Positions 48,713-57,447 of a DNA stretch of 64,000 nt are shown piece by piece. The stretch spans positions 1-64,000 of the forward strand of contig CAZGLL010000005.1 in NCBI GenBank assembly GCA_964526225.1. Reading direction: 5' to 3'. The notes under the pieces were generated by a model. The model worked only from the letters and a program-made list of their open reading frames with translations. It did not search any database and was not told the origin of the DNA. The stretch is from DRYM01 sp964526225 (GTDB taxonomy: Archaea > Thermoproteota > Thermoprotei_A > EX4484-217-1). The first letter of the stretch is position 1, and each line of letters begins with the position of its first letter. A program made the translations under genes and the position numbers.

Positions 48713-50947
48713 TTAAGGTTTAAACCCGTATAGTTGCTCCCATAATGTAGCGTTCCAATAGTATGGGTTGTATTCTAGTACTATGTAGCTATCTACTTCG
48801 TACTCTTTAACGTAGTATGGCCCTGTTCCTACAAGCTTATCCTTAAGTAGCTGATGTATTGGATCGTCCTCTCCAGGCTGTACGTACTCAGCCCATGCTG
48901 ATGGATTCTTACCCCATTCTCCAGCCTCCATCGCTTCCTCGTACTTGTCTCCAAGCATGTATTCGGCAGGTACTACCATTGTAAATGGATCGGCAAGTAT
49001 GCTTAGGAATGGCGCATATGGTTTGTATAGCTTAAACATTACTACTCCAGCTGTTGGACCATCATATCCGAAGAAGCTTAGTAGCTCATCTAGCGAGTGA
49101 ACTTCAGCTGCTTTACCTCTCCATTCAACCTTCAATGGTTTTTCGGAAAGTAATGTGTCAAATTCTTCCTCCGTTAATACTTTTGAAGAGTCAACATCTA
49201 TGAACTCCGATATCATCCATGTTGGGTCCAGTTGTGATCTAGCAAGTCTCCAGAATTCAAAGAGAACATCAGTAGCATCTATTGGATAAGTCTTGTCATT
49301 CCATGGATCATAAGCTTTTACTCCTCCTCTTATTACGAAGTACCATTCTGTTCCTGAATCATCATGCGCCCATGCTACAGCTAGATCCGGTGTTACCTCT
49401 TCTGTTTCCTCCTTCCAGTAAGTTACTAGTGTATCGCCTACCTGTAGGAATATTTCCCATCCGAAAGTCTCATAGCTCTTTGCTGGATCGAATGTGTCAG
49501 GCCAGCCTATAGTTGCTATAACATATGTTTCTGGATCATTCTTGTAATCCTTAATACCGATGTCAGCTACTGGAGCATCAGAGTATTCCCAAACTAGGTC
49601 GTATCTATTAGCTAATGTTGGATGATAGTATATTCCACCAATCCAGTTCCAATATGTTCTCACGAACACTAACTGGCCTAGCCATAGTCCCGGTACTTCA
49701 TAGTTTGATATTTGGAAGACTGCTTCGTATATTGGTTTTCTAAGTGTTACATCAGCAGTTTGTCTACCAGCAATTATTAGAGCATCTGCTGTTACGTTCC
49801 TGTAGAAGTACGGGTTAATGAAGGAGAAGCCCCAGCCTTTCTCCATAGCCTCCTCTATTGTGAAGGTATTTTCCCAGTCAGGTACGTATTGAACAACAAT
49901 TATTTTCTTACCTGTTAGCTGAGGTACTTGTGCTCCAGTGCCCTTTTCGCCAACAACAACATATGCTTCTTTAGTGTCGAAGACCTTGGCGTCCTTCAGT
50001 AAGTTCGGTATTTCATCTGAGGATTCAACAGTTAATATGTTTACCTCTTTGAACTTTATTCCGCCATAGAATAGTGGTCCAGCATAGTTGTCTGGGTCAA
50101 GATAGTCTGGTACCCATCCTATGGTGTAGTAGTCGAAATCTCCGTGGGCAATCTTGCCTAGTAATACAGGCCAGTTCAGTGGCTGTATTACTATGTTAAA
50201 TCCTAGTCTACCCCAGGTGTTTGCTAGTAGAGCTGACACTTGTGCTCTCTGGTCATTACCTGTGTTGTAGTATAATGTTATTGTATACTTTGATGGATCA
50301 ATTCCAGATTTCTGTATTAACTCTTCGGCTTTGTCCATATCGTACGTGTATTCTATAACATTGTAATCCGTCCAACCTATTAGTCCCTTAGGTATGATTC
50401 CTCTTAGTGGTACGAGGAATCCTGAATATACCTTGTCATGTATTGTCTTATACGGTGTCGCCCACATTAATGCTTGTCTTACCAAGACGTTGTTAAGTGG
50501 CTCCTTAGCTGTATTGAAGACACCATATACTATCTGTAATGTTACGAAGTTGGGGTTTCTTTCAACAACTATTTCGTAGTTTCCTAATTTGGTTCCTTCA
50601 ACATCTTTAAGCCTATCTAATGGTACTACAGCTCTGTCAGCAACACCAGCTTTGTAAAGCTGTATTCTCGCAGTAGCATCGTTGTTTATCACGTATATTA
50701 CTCTCTTATGGAATGTCTTAGTAACGGTAGGTGTTGGCGATGGTGAAGGACTCGGCGATGGGGATGGTGACGGGGGAGTTGTTTCCGTCGGAGAAGGCGA
50801 TGGAGAAGGACTCGGCGTAGGCGATGGTGTTGGACTAGGCGTAGGTTGCATTGCAAAATATATGCCGGCTACCGCCACTAGTATTAATATTACAGCTATT
50901 GCTATCGCTGCACTCTTAGAGAGAGCTGTTTTAAGCTTATAGTTCAT
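48713..50947 (-). CDS. Oligopeptide-binding protein with swapped (circularly permuted) halves
   Basis: The ATG at 50947 (MNYKLKTALSK) follows AGGGTG and gives 744 residues. A single N-terminal hydrophobic segment (about 12-31) and a Pro/Ser/Thr linker (about 35-75) tether it outside the cell. In family 5 binding proteins the chain runs from TLDPA..., ALAESW..., GTGPY..., ERNPDYW to DASTRLAALKAG..., VRQALAYA..., GWxxDYPDPDN. Here VINNDATARIQLYKAGVAD, VRQALMWATPY and GWVPDYLDPDNYAGPLF come first (about 80-300). The N-terminal half starts at about 470 (YVIATIGWPDTFDPAKSY) and includes DLAVAWAHDDSG; VGTGPYYVKEY and LEYNPYYWN end the chain. Break and join fall at the inter-domain crossover, so a circular permutation that keeps the fold is likely. 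Confidence 0.85.
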   Translation of the reverse strand: MNYKLKTALSKSAAIAIAVILILVAVAGIYFAMQPTPSPTPSPTPSPSPSPSPTETTPPSPSPSPSPSPSPTPTVTKTFHKRVIYVINNDATARIQLYKAGVADRAVVPLDRLKDVEGTKLGNYEIVVERNPNFVTLQIVYGVFNTAKEPLNNVLVRQALMWATPYKTIHDKVYSGFLVPLRGIIPKGLIGWTDYNVIEYTYDMDKAEELIQKSGIDPSKYTITLYYNTGNDQRAQVSALLANTWGRLGFNIVIQPLNWPVLLGKIAHGDFDYYTIGWVPDYLDPDNYAGPLFYGGIKFKEVNILTVESSDEIPNLLKDAKVFDTKEAYVVVGEKGTGAQVPQLTGKKIIVVQYVPDWENTFTIEEAMEKGWGFSFINPYFYRNVTADALIIAGRQTADVTLRKPIYEAVFQISNYEVPGLWLGQLVFVRTYWNWIGGIYYHPTLANRYDLVWEYSDAPVADIGIKDYKNDPETYVIATIGWPDTFDPAKSYETFGWEIFLQVGDTLVTYWKEETEEVTPDLAVAWAHDDSGTEWYFVIRGGVKAYDPWNDKTYPIDATDVLFEFWRLARSQLDPTWMISEFIDVDSSKVLTEEEFDTLLSEKPLKVEWRGKAAEVHSLDELLSFFGYDGPTAGVVMFKLYKPYAPFLSILADPFTMVVPAEYMLGDKYEEAMEAGEWGKNPSAWAEYVQPGEDDPIHQLLKDKLVGTGPYYVKEYEVDSYIVLEYNPYYWNATLWEQLYGFKP
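50723..50845 (-). repeat. Low-complexity Pro-Ser/Thr linker coding repeat
   Basis: About 41 codons encode alternating Pro with Ser or Thr. At DNA level the plus strand shows recurring GGCGATGG and GGACTCGGCG units. Such linkers space archaeal binding proteins from the membrane and are often glycosylated. Confidence 0.8.
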
Positions 50948-51159
50948 GTGATTTCTACACCCTAAACACTTTTTAGCGGTGTTCACTCAATTTAGGTTTT
51001 CACGAAACTTAAATATTTTATGCTTGCATCAAAGGTTCTAAATGTAAATGCTCTAAAATAATATATTTTAGCATATTGTTGAAAATACGTAAACACTCCG
51101 GATTTCACTTATATACCTCATCTATAATTTTAAGAATCTTAGAAGAGGCCTACACTAAA

Positions 51160-51900
51160 ATGTTGGCTGTGGAAATCAAGAACCTACATAGATTTTACGG
51201 CGATTTCGAAGCGCTAAAGGGAGTCACGTTTGAAATAGATGAAGGAGAAATTTTTGGTCTTATAGGGCCTAATGGTAGCGGTAAAACAACAACACTAAGA
51301 ATCATAGCTACAATACTTAAGCCAAGTAAGGGAATAGTGAAGGTTTTCGGATACAATGTAGTTAGGGAAGCAGATAAGGTTAGAAAACTTATTAGCTACT
51401 TACCTGAGGATGCAGACCTCTATAAGAGGCTTACTGGTTTAGAAAATCTATTGTTTTTTGCTAAAATGTATGCTAAAACAAACGATGAAATAAAGGAAAT
51501 GGTACGTTTTGGAATAGCTATTTCAGGTCTTGGAAACAGAATTCACGATAAAGTAGAGACCTACAGTAAAGGAATGAGAAGAAGACTTGCCCTAGCTAGA
51601 ACATTGATGGTAAAGCCGAAATTAGCAATACTTGACGAACCCACTTCAGGCTTGGATGTTTACGCATCTGTTAATGTTAGGAATTCTATTAGAAAGTTCG
51701 TTAAAGAAACTGGAAGCACAGTTTTGCTATCATCACATAATATGCTTGAAGTAGAATACCTATGCGATCGCGTAGCCTTTATTAGTAAAGGGAAAATAAT
51801 AGCAATAGGTTCTCCGAATGAACTGAAGGAAAAATATGGCGCTACAAACCTTGAAGAAGCGTTTGTAAGGGCTGTTGAAAGTGAACTGGAGGAGACTTAA
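51160..51900 (+). CDS. ABC transporter ATP-binding protein of an ABC-2 exporter
   Basis: The ATG at 51160 (MLAVEIKNLHRFYGDFEAL) starts a 246-residue ATPase with Walker A GPNGSGKTTTLR, signature YSKGMRRRLALAR, Walker B LAILDEPTSGLD and H-loop LLSSHNMLEV. It is of the CcmA/DrrA/NatA type that pairs with ABC-2 permeases. The permease gene starts inside its last 20 bases, so the two are coupled. Substrate unknown. Confidence 0.9.
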   Translation: MLAVEIKNLHRFYGDFEALKGVTFEIDEGEIFGLIGPNGSGKTTTLRIIATILKPSKGIVKVFGYNVVREADKVRKLISYLPEDADLYKRLTGLENLLFFAKMYAKTNDEIKEMVRFGIAISGLGNRIHDKVETYSKGMRRRLALARTLMVKPKLAILDEPTSGLDVYASVNVRNSIRKFVKETGSTVLLSSHNMLEVEYLCDRVAFISKGKIIAIGSPNELKEKYGATNLEEAFVRAVESELEET

Positions 51901-53158
51901 GAACATTATTTGGAAGGAACTACTTGATCTCTCAAGAGATAAGAGAACAATATTTGCAGCAATAATAGTTCCCATAATCTTCTATCCTACACTAGGAGGC
52001 CTTATCGGATATATGTTCAAAGCGCAACCCGCATACATAGCTATAATAGATTATGATAAAGGCGAATATTCTGAGGAACTAAAGAACACTTTGCTCAACT
52101 ATTCAAGATATTTTGGAAATGTAAATATTTTTACAAATTACACTAACGAACTACAAGTTTTAGATAATCCAAACATTGATTTAACATTAATAATCCCTAA
52201 AGGATTTACAGAGAATATAACTGAGTCATTAAATGGTGTCGGCATAGTATATATTAAACCGAATGTTGTTTCATCTAAAGCTTCGGAAGCGCAAACACTT
52301 GTTGAAATGGCTATAAATGCTTTATCAAACAGTATCGTTAGAAAGAGGATAAAGACAGCCCTACCTGATGTAGAAGCTGAGAGATTCCTTAACCCCATAA
52401 AGAGAGTTGTAGAGTATATAGGTCCCGGTGGAAGAACAGCAACTCCTGAGGAAAGATTCCTATTCCTCACATTAATGATATTTATTTTAGGACTATACTT
52501 TAGCATGCATCCAGCAATAGCCTTCGTCACCGATAGTGTCGCCGGCGAGAAAGAAAGAAAAACATTAGAAGCTCTTCTAGTAACTCCTGCGTCACGCATA
52601 GAAATATTAAGTGGTAAACTTATTGCAAGCCTTGTTCTAAGCGGAGTAGCTGCCGTAATGAATACCTTGGGAGTATTTTTAATGTACACTTTACTATTTG
52701 GTGGGCTTATTGGAGTACAAATACCAATAGGTGGAGGGCTAGGGTTAATAGGGATATACGCTATCGATGTTTTTCTAACAGTAACCGTTACTGTTTCAAT
52801 AGCATTACTTATCTCAATAGTTTCAGGTAGCGTAAGATCAGCTCATAGTAACGCCACAGCATTAATAACGGTTCTGGCTTTAGTTATGTTCGCTAGCATT
52901 TACGGTGATATAGAGAAAATAGCTTCACAAACATTACCTCTACTCTATTTAATTCCATACACCCACAGTGTTTTAGCATTAGTAACTTTCGTTAAATATG
53001 ATAATGGCTTTATATTTTCGATAAGGCATTTGCTCATTTTAGCAACTTACACATTACTGCTGATATCTCTCGGTGCTAGGCTTTTCAGTGGAGAAAGAAT
53101 TCTGATAGCTAAAGTTAGAAGGAAGGGGAGGAAGTTTAGGTTAAAGTTGTTTGCCTAA
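51881..53158 (+). CDS. ABC-2 type permease (NatB-like)
   Basis: The GTG at 51881 (MNWRRLKNIIWKELLDLSRD) is preferred; an in-frame TTG is two codons earlier. The 425-residue protein has a first helix (FAAIIVPIIFYPTLGG), a large extracytoplasmic domain (about 35-195) and five helices in the C-terminal half. The KERKTLEALLVTPASRIEILSGKLIAS segment is the ABC-2 coupling region. This order matches NatB/YhaP-type exporters. It overlaps the convergent ferredoxin gene by 23 bases. Confidence 0.88.
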   Translation: MNWRRLKNIIWKELLDLSRDKRTIFAAIIVPIIFYPTLGGLIGYMFKAQPAYIAIIDYDKGEYSEELKNTLLNYSRYFGNVNIFTNYTNELQVLDNPNIDLTLIIPKGFTENITESLNGVGIVYIKPNVVSSKASEAQTLVEMAINALSNSIVRKRIKTALPDVEAERFLNPIKRVVEYIGPGGRTATPEERFLFLTLMIFILGLYFSMHPAIAFVTDSVAGEKERKTLEALLVTPASRIEILSGKLIASLVLSGVAAVMNTLGVFLMYTLLFGGLIGVQIPIGGGLGLIGIYAIDVFLTVTVTVSIALLISIVSGSVRSAHSNATALITVLALVMFASIYGDIEKIASQTLPLLYLIPYTHSVLALVTFVKYDNGFIFSIRHLLILATYTLLLISLGARLFSGERILIAKVRRKGRKFRLKLFA

Positions 53159-53396
53159 TTTTCACTACTTTACCTATGTCTTTAGGTTCAACAGTAATAG
53201 CATTGCTTGGACATATAACTACGCATCCGAAACAGCCAATGCACCTATTTTCATCAACTACATAGCTAACTCTCCTAACTTTATCGCCAATGACTAGTTC
53301 TTTAATTTCGAACACATATGCTGGACACATAGTAACACATAACTCAGTACTTTCACATTTACTCCAATCAACCATTACCTTAAACTTCAAGGTCAA
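53136..53396 (-). CDS. Ferredoxin-like protein, one canonical and one modified cluster motif
   Basis: The 86-residue protein has the canonical cluster motif CIGCFGCVVICP (about 52-63). The first motif reads CESTELCVTMCP: the usual CxxCxxC is changed to C-x5-C-x3-C, as in ferredoxins or related proteins with a [3Fe-4S] or altered cluster. It is probably a soluble electron carrier. No redox partner is adjacent; the neighbouring genes encode an exporter and pyrophosphatase. Confidence 0.8.
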   Translation of the reverse strand: MTLKFKVMVDWSKCESTELCVTMCPAYVFEIKELVIGDKVRRVSYVVDENRCIGCFGCVVICPSNAITVEPKDIGKVVKIRQTTLT

Positions 53397-53481
53397 ACTT
53401 CATCACATAATTTAAGGGGCGTTACTAAGATAAGTTTTAATGTTAAAAGTTTACTTAAAAACATACTGGTGATTATAAATT

Positions 53482-54012
53482 ATGAATCTTGAAAAACTTC
53501 CACCCGGAAAAAATCCTCCTGATGAAATCTATGTTGTAGTTGAAATACCTATGAATTCATACGTCAAATACGAAGTTGATAAGGAAACAGGTGCGATATT
53601 CGTCGATAGAATACTGTATACAGCAATGATTTATCCTTTCAACTATGGCTTTATTCCTTCAACTCTTGAAGAAGATGGAGACCCCGTCGACGTATTGGTG
53701 CTAAGTCATGAACCAGTGTTTCCGGGAGCAGTAATACCTGCTAGACCTATAGGATTACTCGAAATGGAGGATGAAGAAGGACCTGACAGTAAAGTTATAG
53801 CTGTACCTACAGTTAAAATAGATCCTAGATGGGCTAATGTTAATTCAATAAATGATTTGCCTAAAGCCTACCTAGACAAAATAAAGCATTTCTTTGAACA
53901 CTATAAGGAGTTAGAACCTGGCAAATGGGTTAAGGTAAAAGAGTGGAAAGGGCCTGAAGAGGCTAAGAAAAGAATAATAGCTGCAATAGATAGGTTCAAG
54001 AAATCAAAGTAG
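53482..54012 (+). CDS. ppa: Inorganic pyrophosphatase (family I)
   Basis: The 176-residue enzyme has PNSYVKYEVDKETG-like IPMNSYVKYEVDKETGA, YPFNYGFIPSTLEEDGDPVDVLVL with the metal-binding aspartates and KVIAVPTVKIDPR followed by HFFEHYKELEPGKWVKV. It hydrolyses PPi to drive biosynthesis. Length and order match archaeal hexameric enzymes. Confidence 0.95.
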   Translation: MNLEKLPPGKNPPDEIYVVVEIPMNSYVKYEVDKETGAIFVDRILYTAMIYPFNYGFIPSTLEEDGDPVDVLVLSHEPVFPGAVIPARPIGLLEMEDEEGPDSKVIAVPTVKIDPRWANVNSINDLPKAYLDKIKHFFEHYKELEPGKWVKVKEWKGPEEAKKRIIAAIDRFKKSK

Positions 54013-54085
54013 AATGCATTAAGTACAAAGTACCATTATTCATATTAGTTTCTACTACCTTTCCATATCTTAAGGTGTTTGTATT

Positions 54086-56047
54086 TTGTCCTCATTGCTT
54101 AGTAAATCCGTTCTAGGAGTACATTATGGAGTTATTAGGGAAGTTAATGTTCCCGAATACGGATATAGATGGCAAGGGCATGTTACAGTCGATGTAAAGG
54201 GTTTAGGGGAGATAAACTTACTCATGATGGGAAATGTTGCTCAATGGCTTGTTGAAGGTGAAAAGGTAAAGCTCGTAATTAAGGAAGTACCAAAGAGATT
54301 CTTCAATAAGCATATTTTATACTATGACGATTACGAGCTTTACAGAATATGGGGAGAAGATTATGTTAAAATATGGCCTATTTACTGTAGAAAATTCGTA
54401 CTTCCAAGGCTTGATCCTGTAACTGGTAAAGAGCTTTATAGATATGAGGTTGTTGCTAGAGAAGCTCTTAGCGAGGAAGACTATAGAGACATAGTTAATC
54501 TAGAACAGTACCATTATGCTTCACAAAAGGTTGTGGTAGCTGTTTGGAGATGCCCTAAGTGTGGTAAATTTTTCCAATCAAATGCTCCACCAATCTGTCC
54601 TACATGCAACATTGAAGCAAAGCTTGTTGAAATAAAAGGCTCCCTACCTGCATCAAGATTTTTAGTTTTAGAACTCGCCAAAAGAGAACCTTATGAACCG
54701 AGAATAGTAGGTTATGTAAGAGTGGATACACCAATACCTCTAATGTCAAGAAGAATAGTTGATGAGAAAGGAACAATTATCGAGAAATTTATTAGAGAAA
54801 GAGTCTTTGGTAAATCATGGTTTCATCCGACTTTTTGGCCAGAAGCATACACTAAAAGAAGAGAATTAATGAGGAAATATCGTGAATTAGTTTCAATATA
54901 CGGTAAGAGAATAGCTAGGGCGATGATAGGGGATGAACTAAGGAAGAAACTATTGAAAGCCACTAATACAGCTGTTTCGAGAATAGCTAGGGTAGTCATA
55001 CATCCTGACTATAGAGGAGATGGACTAGGAGTACTAGCTGTTAAAGCAGCAATAGATTGGATAAGGGAAAGAAGAGTTCCTGAAATGAAGAGAAAGAAGC
55101 ATTTAGTAGAAACGATAGCTCAAATGGCAAGGTACAATCCGTTCTTTGAAAAAGCGGGTTTCGTTTTCCTTTGGGAAACAGCAAGCGGTAGACCTGTACT
55201 TTACTATCCGCTAACTGAAGTAGCTAAAGATAAAATAACTAAGTTTTTGAGAGAAGACCCTTATGCTAGGAAACATGGAGGAAAACTGTATAAAAGCAGA
55301 TACGGCAAAGTTGAGGCCATATGTGAACCCATAGTCTTAAACGATGTAACAAAGACCTATAGGAATTTACTTGACATTAGTAGGCTCTCGGAAAGACTGC
55401 AGGATGTTCTTAGAGCGTTTGGTGTTGAAAAAAGAGTAATTGAGAAAACGGTTTTACACCATGTAAACTTAACTATAAAGCCTAGGGAAATAGTCGTAGT
55501 CGTTGGAGTTTCTGGTGCAGGAAAAACAACATTACTAAGAATGATAGCTGGTGCTGCATTAAAGCTCGCAGATAAAAAGTATACTCCTTCAAGAGGCAAA
55601 ATTAAAGTTCCTAAAAATATAAAGCTTTCAATACTTTTACCTGGGGAACTCGAACCTACATTTGGGGATGAAAGTATTTTAGAACACATTTACAATAAGA
55701 CTAGAGATGAATTCGTGTCTGTAGAAATACTTAATATGTGTGGCTTATCAGATGCTGTATTCTATAGAGCAACGTTCTCAGAACTTTCAACAGGACAAAA
55801 GGAAAGAGCAAAATTAGCTAGCCTTCTTGCAGAGAAACCGAATGTCCTAATAATCGATGAGTTTACAGCTCATTTAGATGCGTTAACTGCTAGGAGAGTT
55901 GCTAGGAAGCTTTCAGAAATAGCTAGGAAAGCAGAAATAACCGTTATTGTTGCAACTAATAGAAGCGAAGTTCTTGAAGCACTTGTACCGGACAAAATAG
56001 TTTATGTAGGTTATGGTTCAGTGAAGGTTATTGGGAAAAAGCAATAG
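54086..56047 (+). CDS. ABC-type ATPase fused to an acetyltransferase-like domain (COG2401)
   Basis: The TTG at 54086 has AAGGTG eight bases upstream. The 653-residue protein has an N-terminal beta domain, a zinc ribbon CPKCGKFFQSNAPPICPTC (about 155-173), a GNAT-like region with VVIHPDYRGDGLGVLAVKAA (about 305-325), then an ABC domain with Walker A GVSGAGKTTLLRM (about 475), signature LSTGQKERAKLA and Walker B VLIIDEFTAHLDA. This is the archaeal COG2401 architecture. It has no membrane part, so it is not a transporter; an RNA- or translation-linked role is only conjecture. Confidence 0.85.
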   Translation: MSSLLSKSVLGVHYGVIREVNVPEYGYRWQGHVTVDVKGLGEINLLMMGNVAQWLVEGEKVKLVIKEVPKRFFNKHILYYDDYELYRIWGEDYVKIWPIYCRKFVLPRLDPVTGKELYRYEVVAREALSEEDYRDIVNLEQYHYASQKVVVAVWRCPKCGKFFQSNAPPICPTCNIEAKLVEIKGSLPASRFLVLELAKREPYEPRIVGYVRVDTPIPLMSRRIVDEKGTIIEKFIRERVFGKSWFHPTFWPEAYTKRRELMRKYRELVSIYGKRIARAMIGDELRKKLLKATNTAVSRIARVVIHPDYRGDGLGVLAVKAAIDWIRERRVPEMKRKKHLVETIAQMARYNPFFEKAGFVFLWETASGRPVLYYPLTEVAKDKITKFLREDPYARKHGGKLYKSRYGKVEAICEPIVLNDVTKTYRNLLDISRLSERLQDVLRAFGVEKRVIEKTVLHHVNLTIKPREIVVVVGVSGAGKTTLLRMIAGAALKLADKKYTPSRGKIKVPKNIKLSILLPGELEPTFGDESILEHIYNKTRDEFVSVEILNMCGLSDAVFYRATFSELSTGQKERAKLASLLAEKPNVLIIDEFTAHLDALTARRVARKLSEIARKAEITVIVATNRSEVLEALVPDKIVYVGYGSVKVIGKKQ

Positions 56048-56810
56048 CAAAAACATAGTTTCCATAGTTTTCCCAGAGAATACCCTTCATTAAACTTAGA
56101 ACTACACCTTCTTTTTCAGCTTTAACAACATCAACGACATCGTTTAAGAAATTCCTAATTTCCAAAACCACAGTATCTTTACTTACATTATCTAAAATGT
56201 TAACCTTAGGAACCGCTATTCCTAATTTATTTATGTTTTTGAAAAATATGTTACTGTAATTCTTAAGGACTTTAAGTGTTCTAAGATATTCCTTGTCAAC
56301 ATCGTTGATACTGAAATCTAAGACCCCTATTTCATTAAGAAGAGAAACTACGAGAGTAAAGTTTAGTTCGTAAATTTCACTATCGCCTCGTAGACCCATA
56401 TATGGCACGATAATGTTTCCTTCTCTATTCCAATGTATCGTAGGTGTTTTTTCTAAGGACAGCTCCTTAGTTACTATGTAACCTATGCTTTTATCGAAAA
56501 GCATTGTTTCAAATAAGTAGTCAAATTCTTTTTTACCTTGGTTTTTCTTAACTCCATGTTTTTTATAGTATATGTTTAGCACTATGGATCCTTTAACCTT
56601 CTTAGCTAACGTAGGACTTGCTAATGTGTAAATTGCTGATAAATAACCATAAATGTCTTTAATATTCATGGTTATAGGAATTTCTATGAGTATTCTAGGG
56701 CTATTATTGCCTCCTATAGAAATTCTAACATCTTTATACTCGATTAATCCTCCAAAACTCTTAATTATTTTCTCTATTCTCTCAATACTCACTTTAAACA
56801 ATCCCTTCAA
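56028..56810 (-). CDS. Hypothetical protein, about 260 residues
   Basis: Unrecognised. The sequence alternates strands and helices and lacks membrane segments and cysteines. The first 90 residues (SIERIEKIIKSFGGLIEYKDVRISI, SPRILIEIPITMNIKDIYGYLSAIYTLAS) resemble a ferredoxin-like alpha/beta unit. Its start overlaps the DUF4443 regulator stop by 17 bases (a GTG at 56792 would leave no overlap), so the two are one transcription unit and probably one functional pair. It overlaps the convergent COG2401 gene by 20 bases. Confidence 0.6.
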   Translation of the reverse strand: MKGLFKVSIERIEKIIKSFGGLIEYKDVRISIGGNNSPRILIEIPITMNIKDIYGYLSAIYTLASPTLAKKVKGSIVLNIYYKKHGVKKNQGKKEFDYLFETMLFDKSIGYIVTKELSLEKTPTIHWNREGNIIVPYMGLRGDSEIYELNFTLVVSLLNEIGVLDFSINDVDKEYLRTLKVLKNYSNIFFKNINKLGIAVPKVNILDNVSKDTVVLEIRNFLNDVVDVVKAEKEGVVLSLMKGILWENYGNYVFAIAFSQ

Positions 56811-57441
56811 AAACTATGAATTTATAGAGAGATGTTTCACATTTTTCAGATGTATCAGCATATGATATTAATATGAGATCTTCATTGCGTAATTCTATGT
56901 TTAATTTAGTTTTTAATTTATTCAACTCCTTAATAGTGGTTTCATCAATACCATTACCTTGTGGTGAGAGAAGAACAAGTTTTCCCTCCTTAACACATAT
57001 TATTAATGCTGCTTCTGCACCATGTCTTATAAGAGAGTCCCTTATGCGAAGTACGTTTGGATATTTTTTGCAGAACCCTTTTAGTATCATAGTGCAGGCT
57101 TTTCTTGATAACTTTAAGTATTCTAGGTCGCTAATATCGATTATTTTAGGAGGTACTATTTTCTTAAGAAGAATTTCAACAACTGATTCGCCAGTTTTTG
57201 TTAAGTAAGCTCCTCCTGCCTTAGATACATCAACTAAATTTAGCTCCTTTAATCTCCTTATTAGTGTTCTTATAGATGATTCACCAGTACCTAAAATTTT
57301 ACTTAACGATTGTCTTCCAAAAGGTCCATGGGTGTAAAGTAGAATAAGAGTTTTTACAATATGTGCTTCATTAATCATGGGCTTGATTCCTCTTCGAGGA
57401 GCTAAAGCATGTGATATTATTCTATGAAGTTTCACACCCAT
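56794..57441 (-). CDS. Winged-helix protein with DUF4443-like C-terminal domain
   Basis: The 215-residue protein starts with a winged helix (AHIVKTLILLYTHGPFGRQSLSKIL, GESSIRTLIRRLKELNLVDVSKAGGAYLTKTGE). The C-terminal part (CTMILKGF, VLRIRDSLIRHGAEAALIICVKEGKLVLLSPQ) fits DUF4443 of archaeal regulators. It probably binds DNA and senses a small molecule through the C-terminal domain. Seven bases separate its start from the stop of the GGDEF-like gene upstream. Confidence 0.7.
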   Translation of the reverse strand: MGVKLHRIISHALAPRRGIKPMINEAHIVKTLILLYTHGPFGRQSLSKILGTGESSIRTLIRRLKELNLVDVSKAGGAYLTKTGESVVEILLKKIVPPKIIDISDLEYLKLSRKACTMILKGFCKKYPNVLRIRDSLIRHGAEAALIICVKEGKLVLLSPQGNGIDETTIKELNKLKTKLNIELRNEDLILISYADTSEKCETSLYKFIVFEGIV

Positions 57442-57447
57442 TCTCTA

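Noticed and set aside
50723..50845. CRISPR-like or tandem-repeat array
   Set aside because: The repeats are short codon-level repeats in frame with the Pro/Ser linker, without spacers.
50682..50942. Plus-strand Gly/Asp-rich open frame
   Set aside because: It is antisense to the Pro/Ser linker of the binding protein; its composition follows from the repeat.
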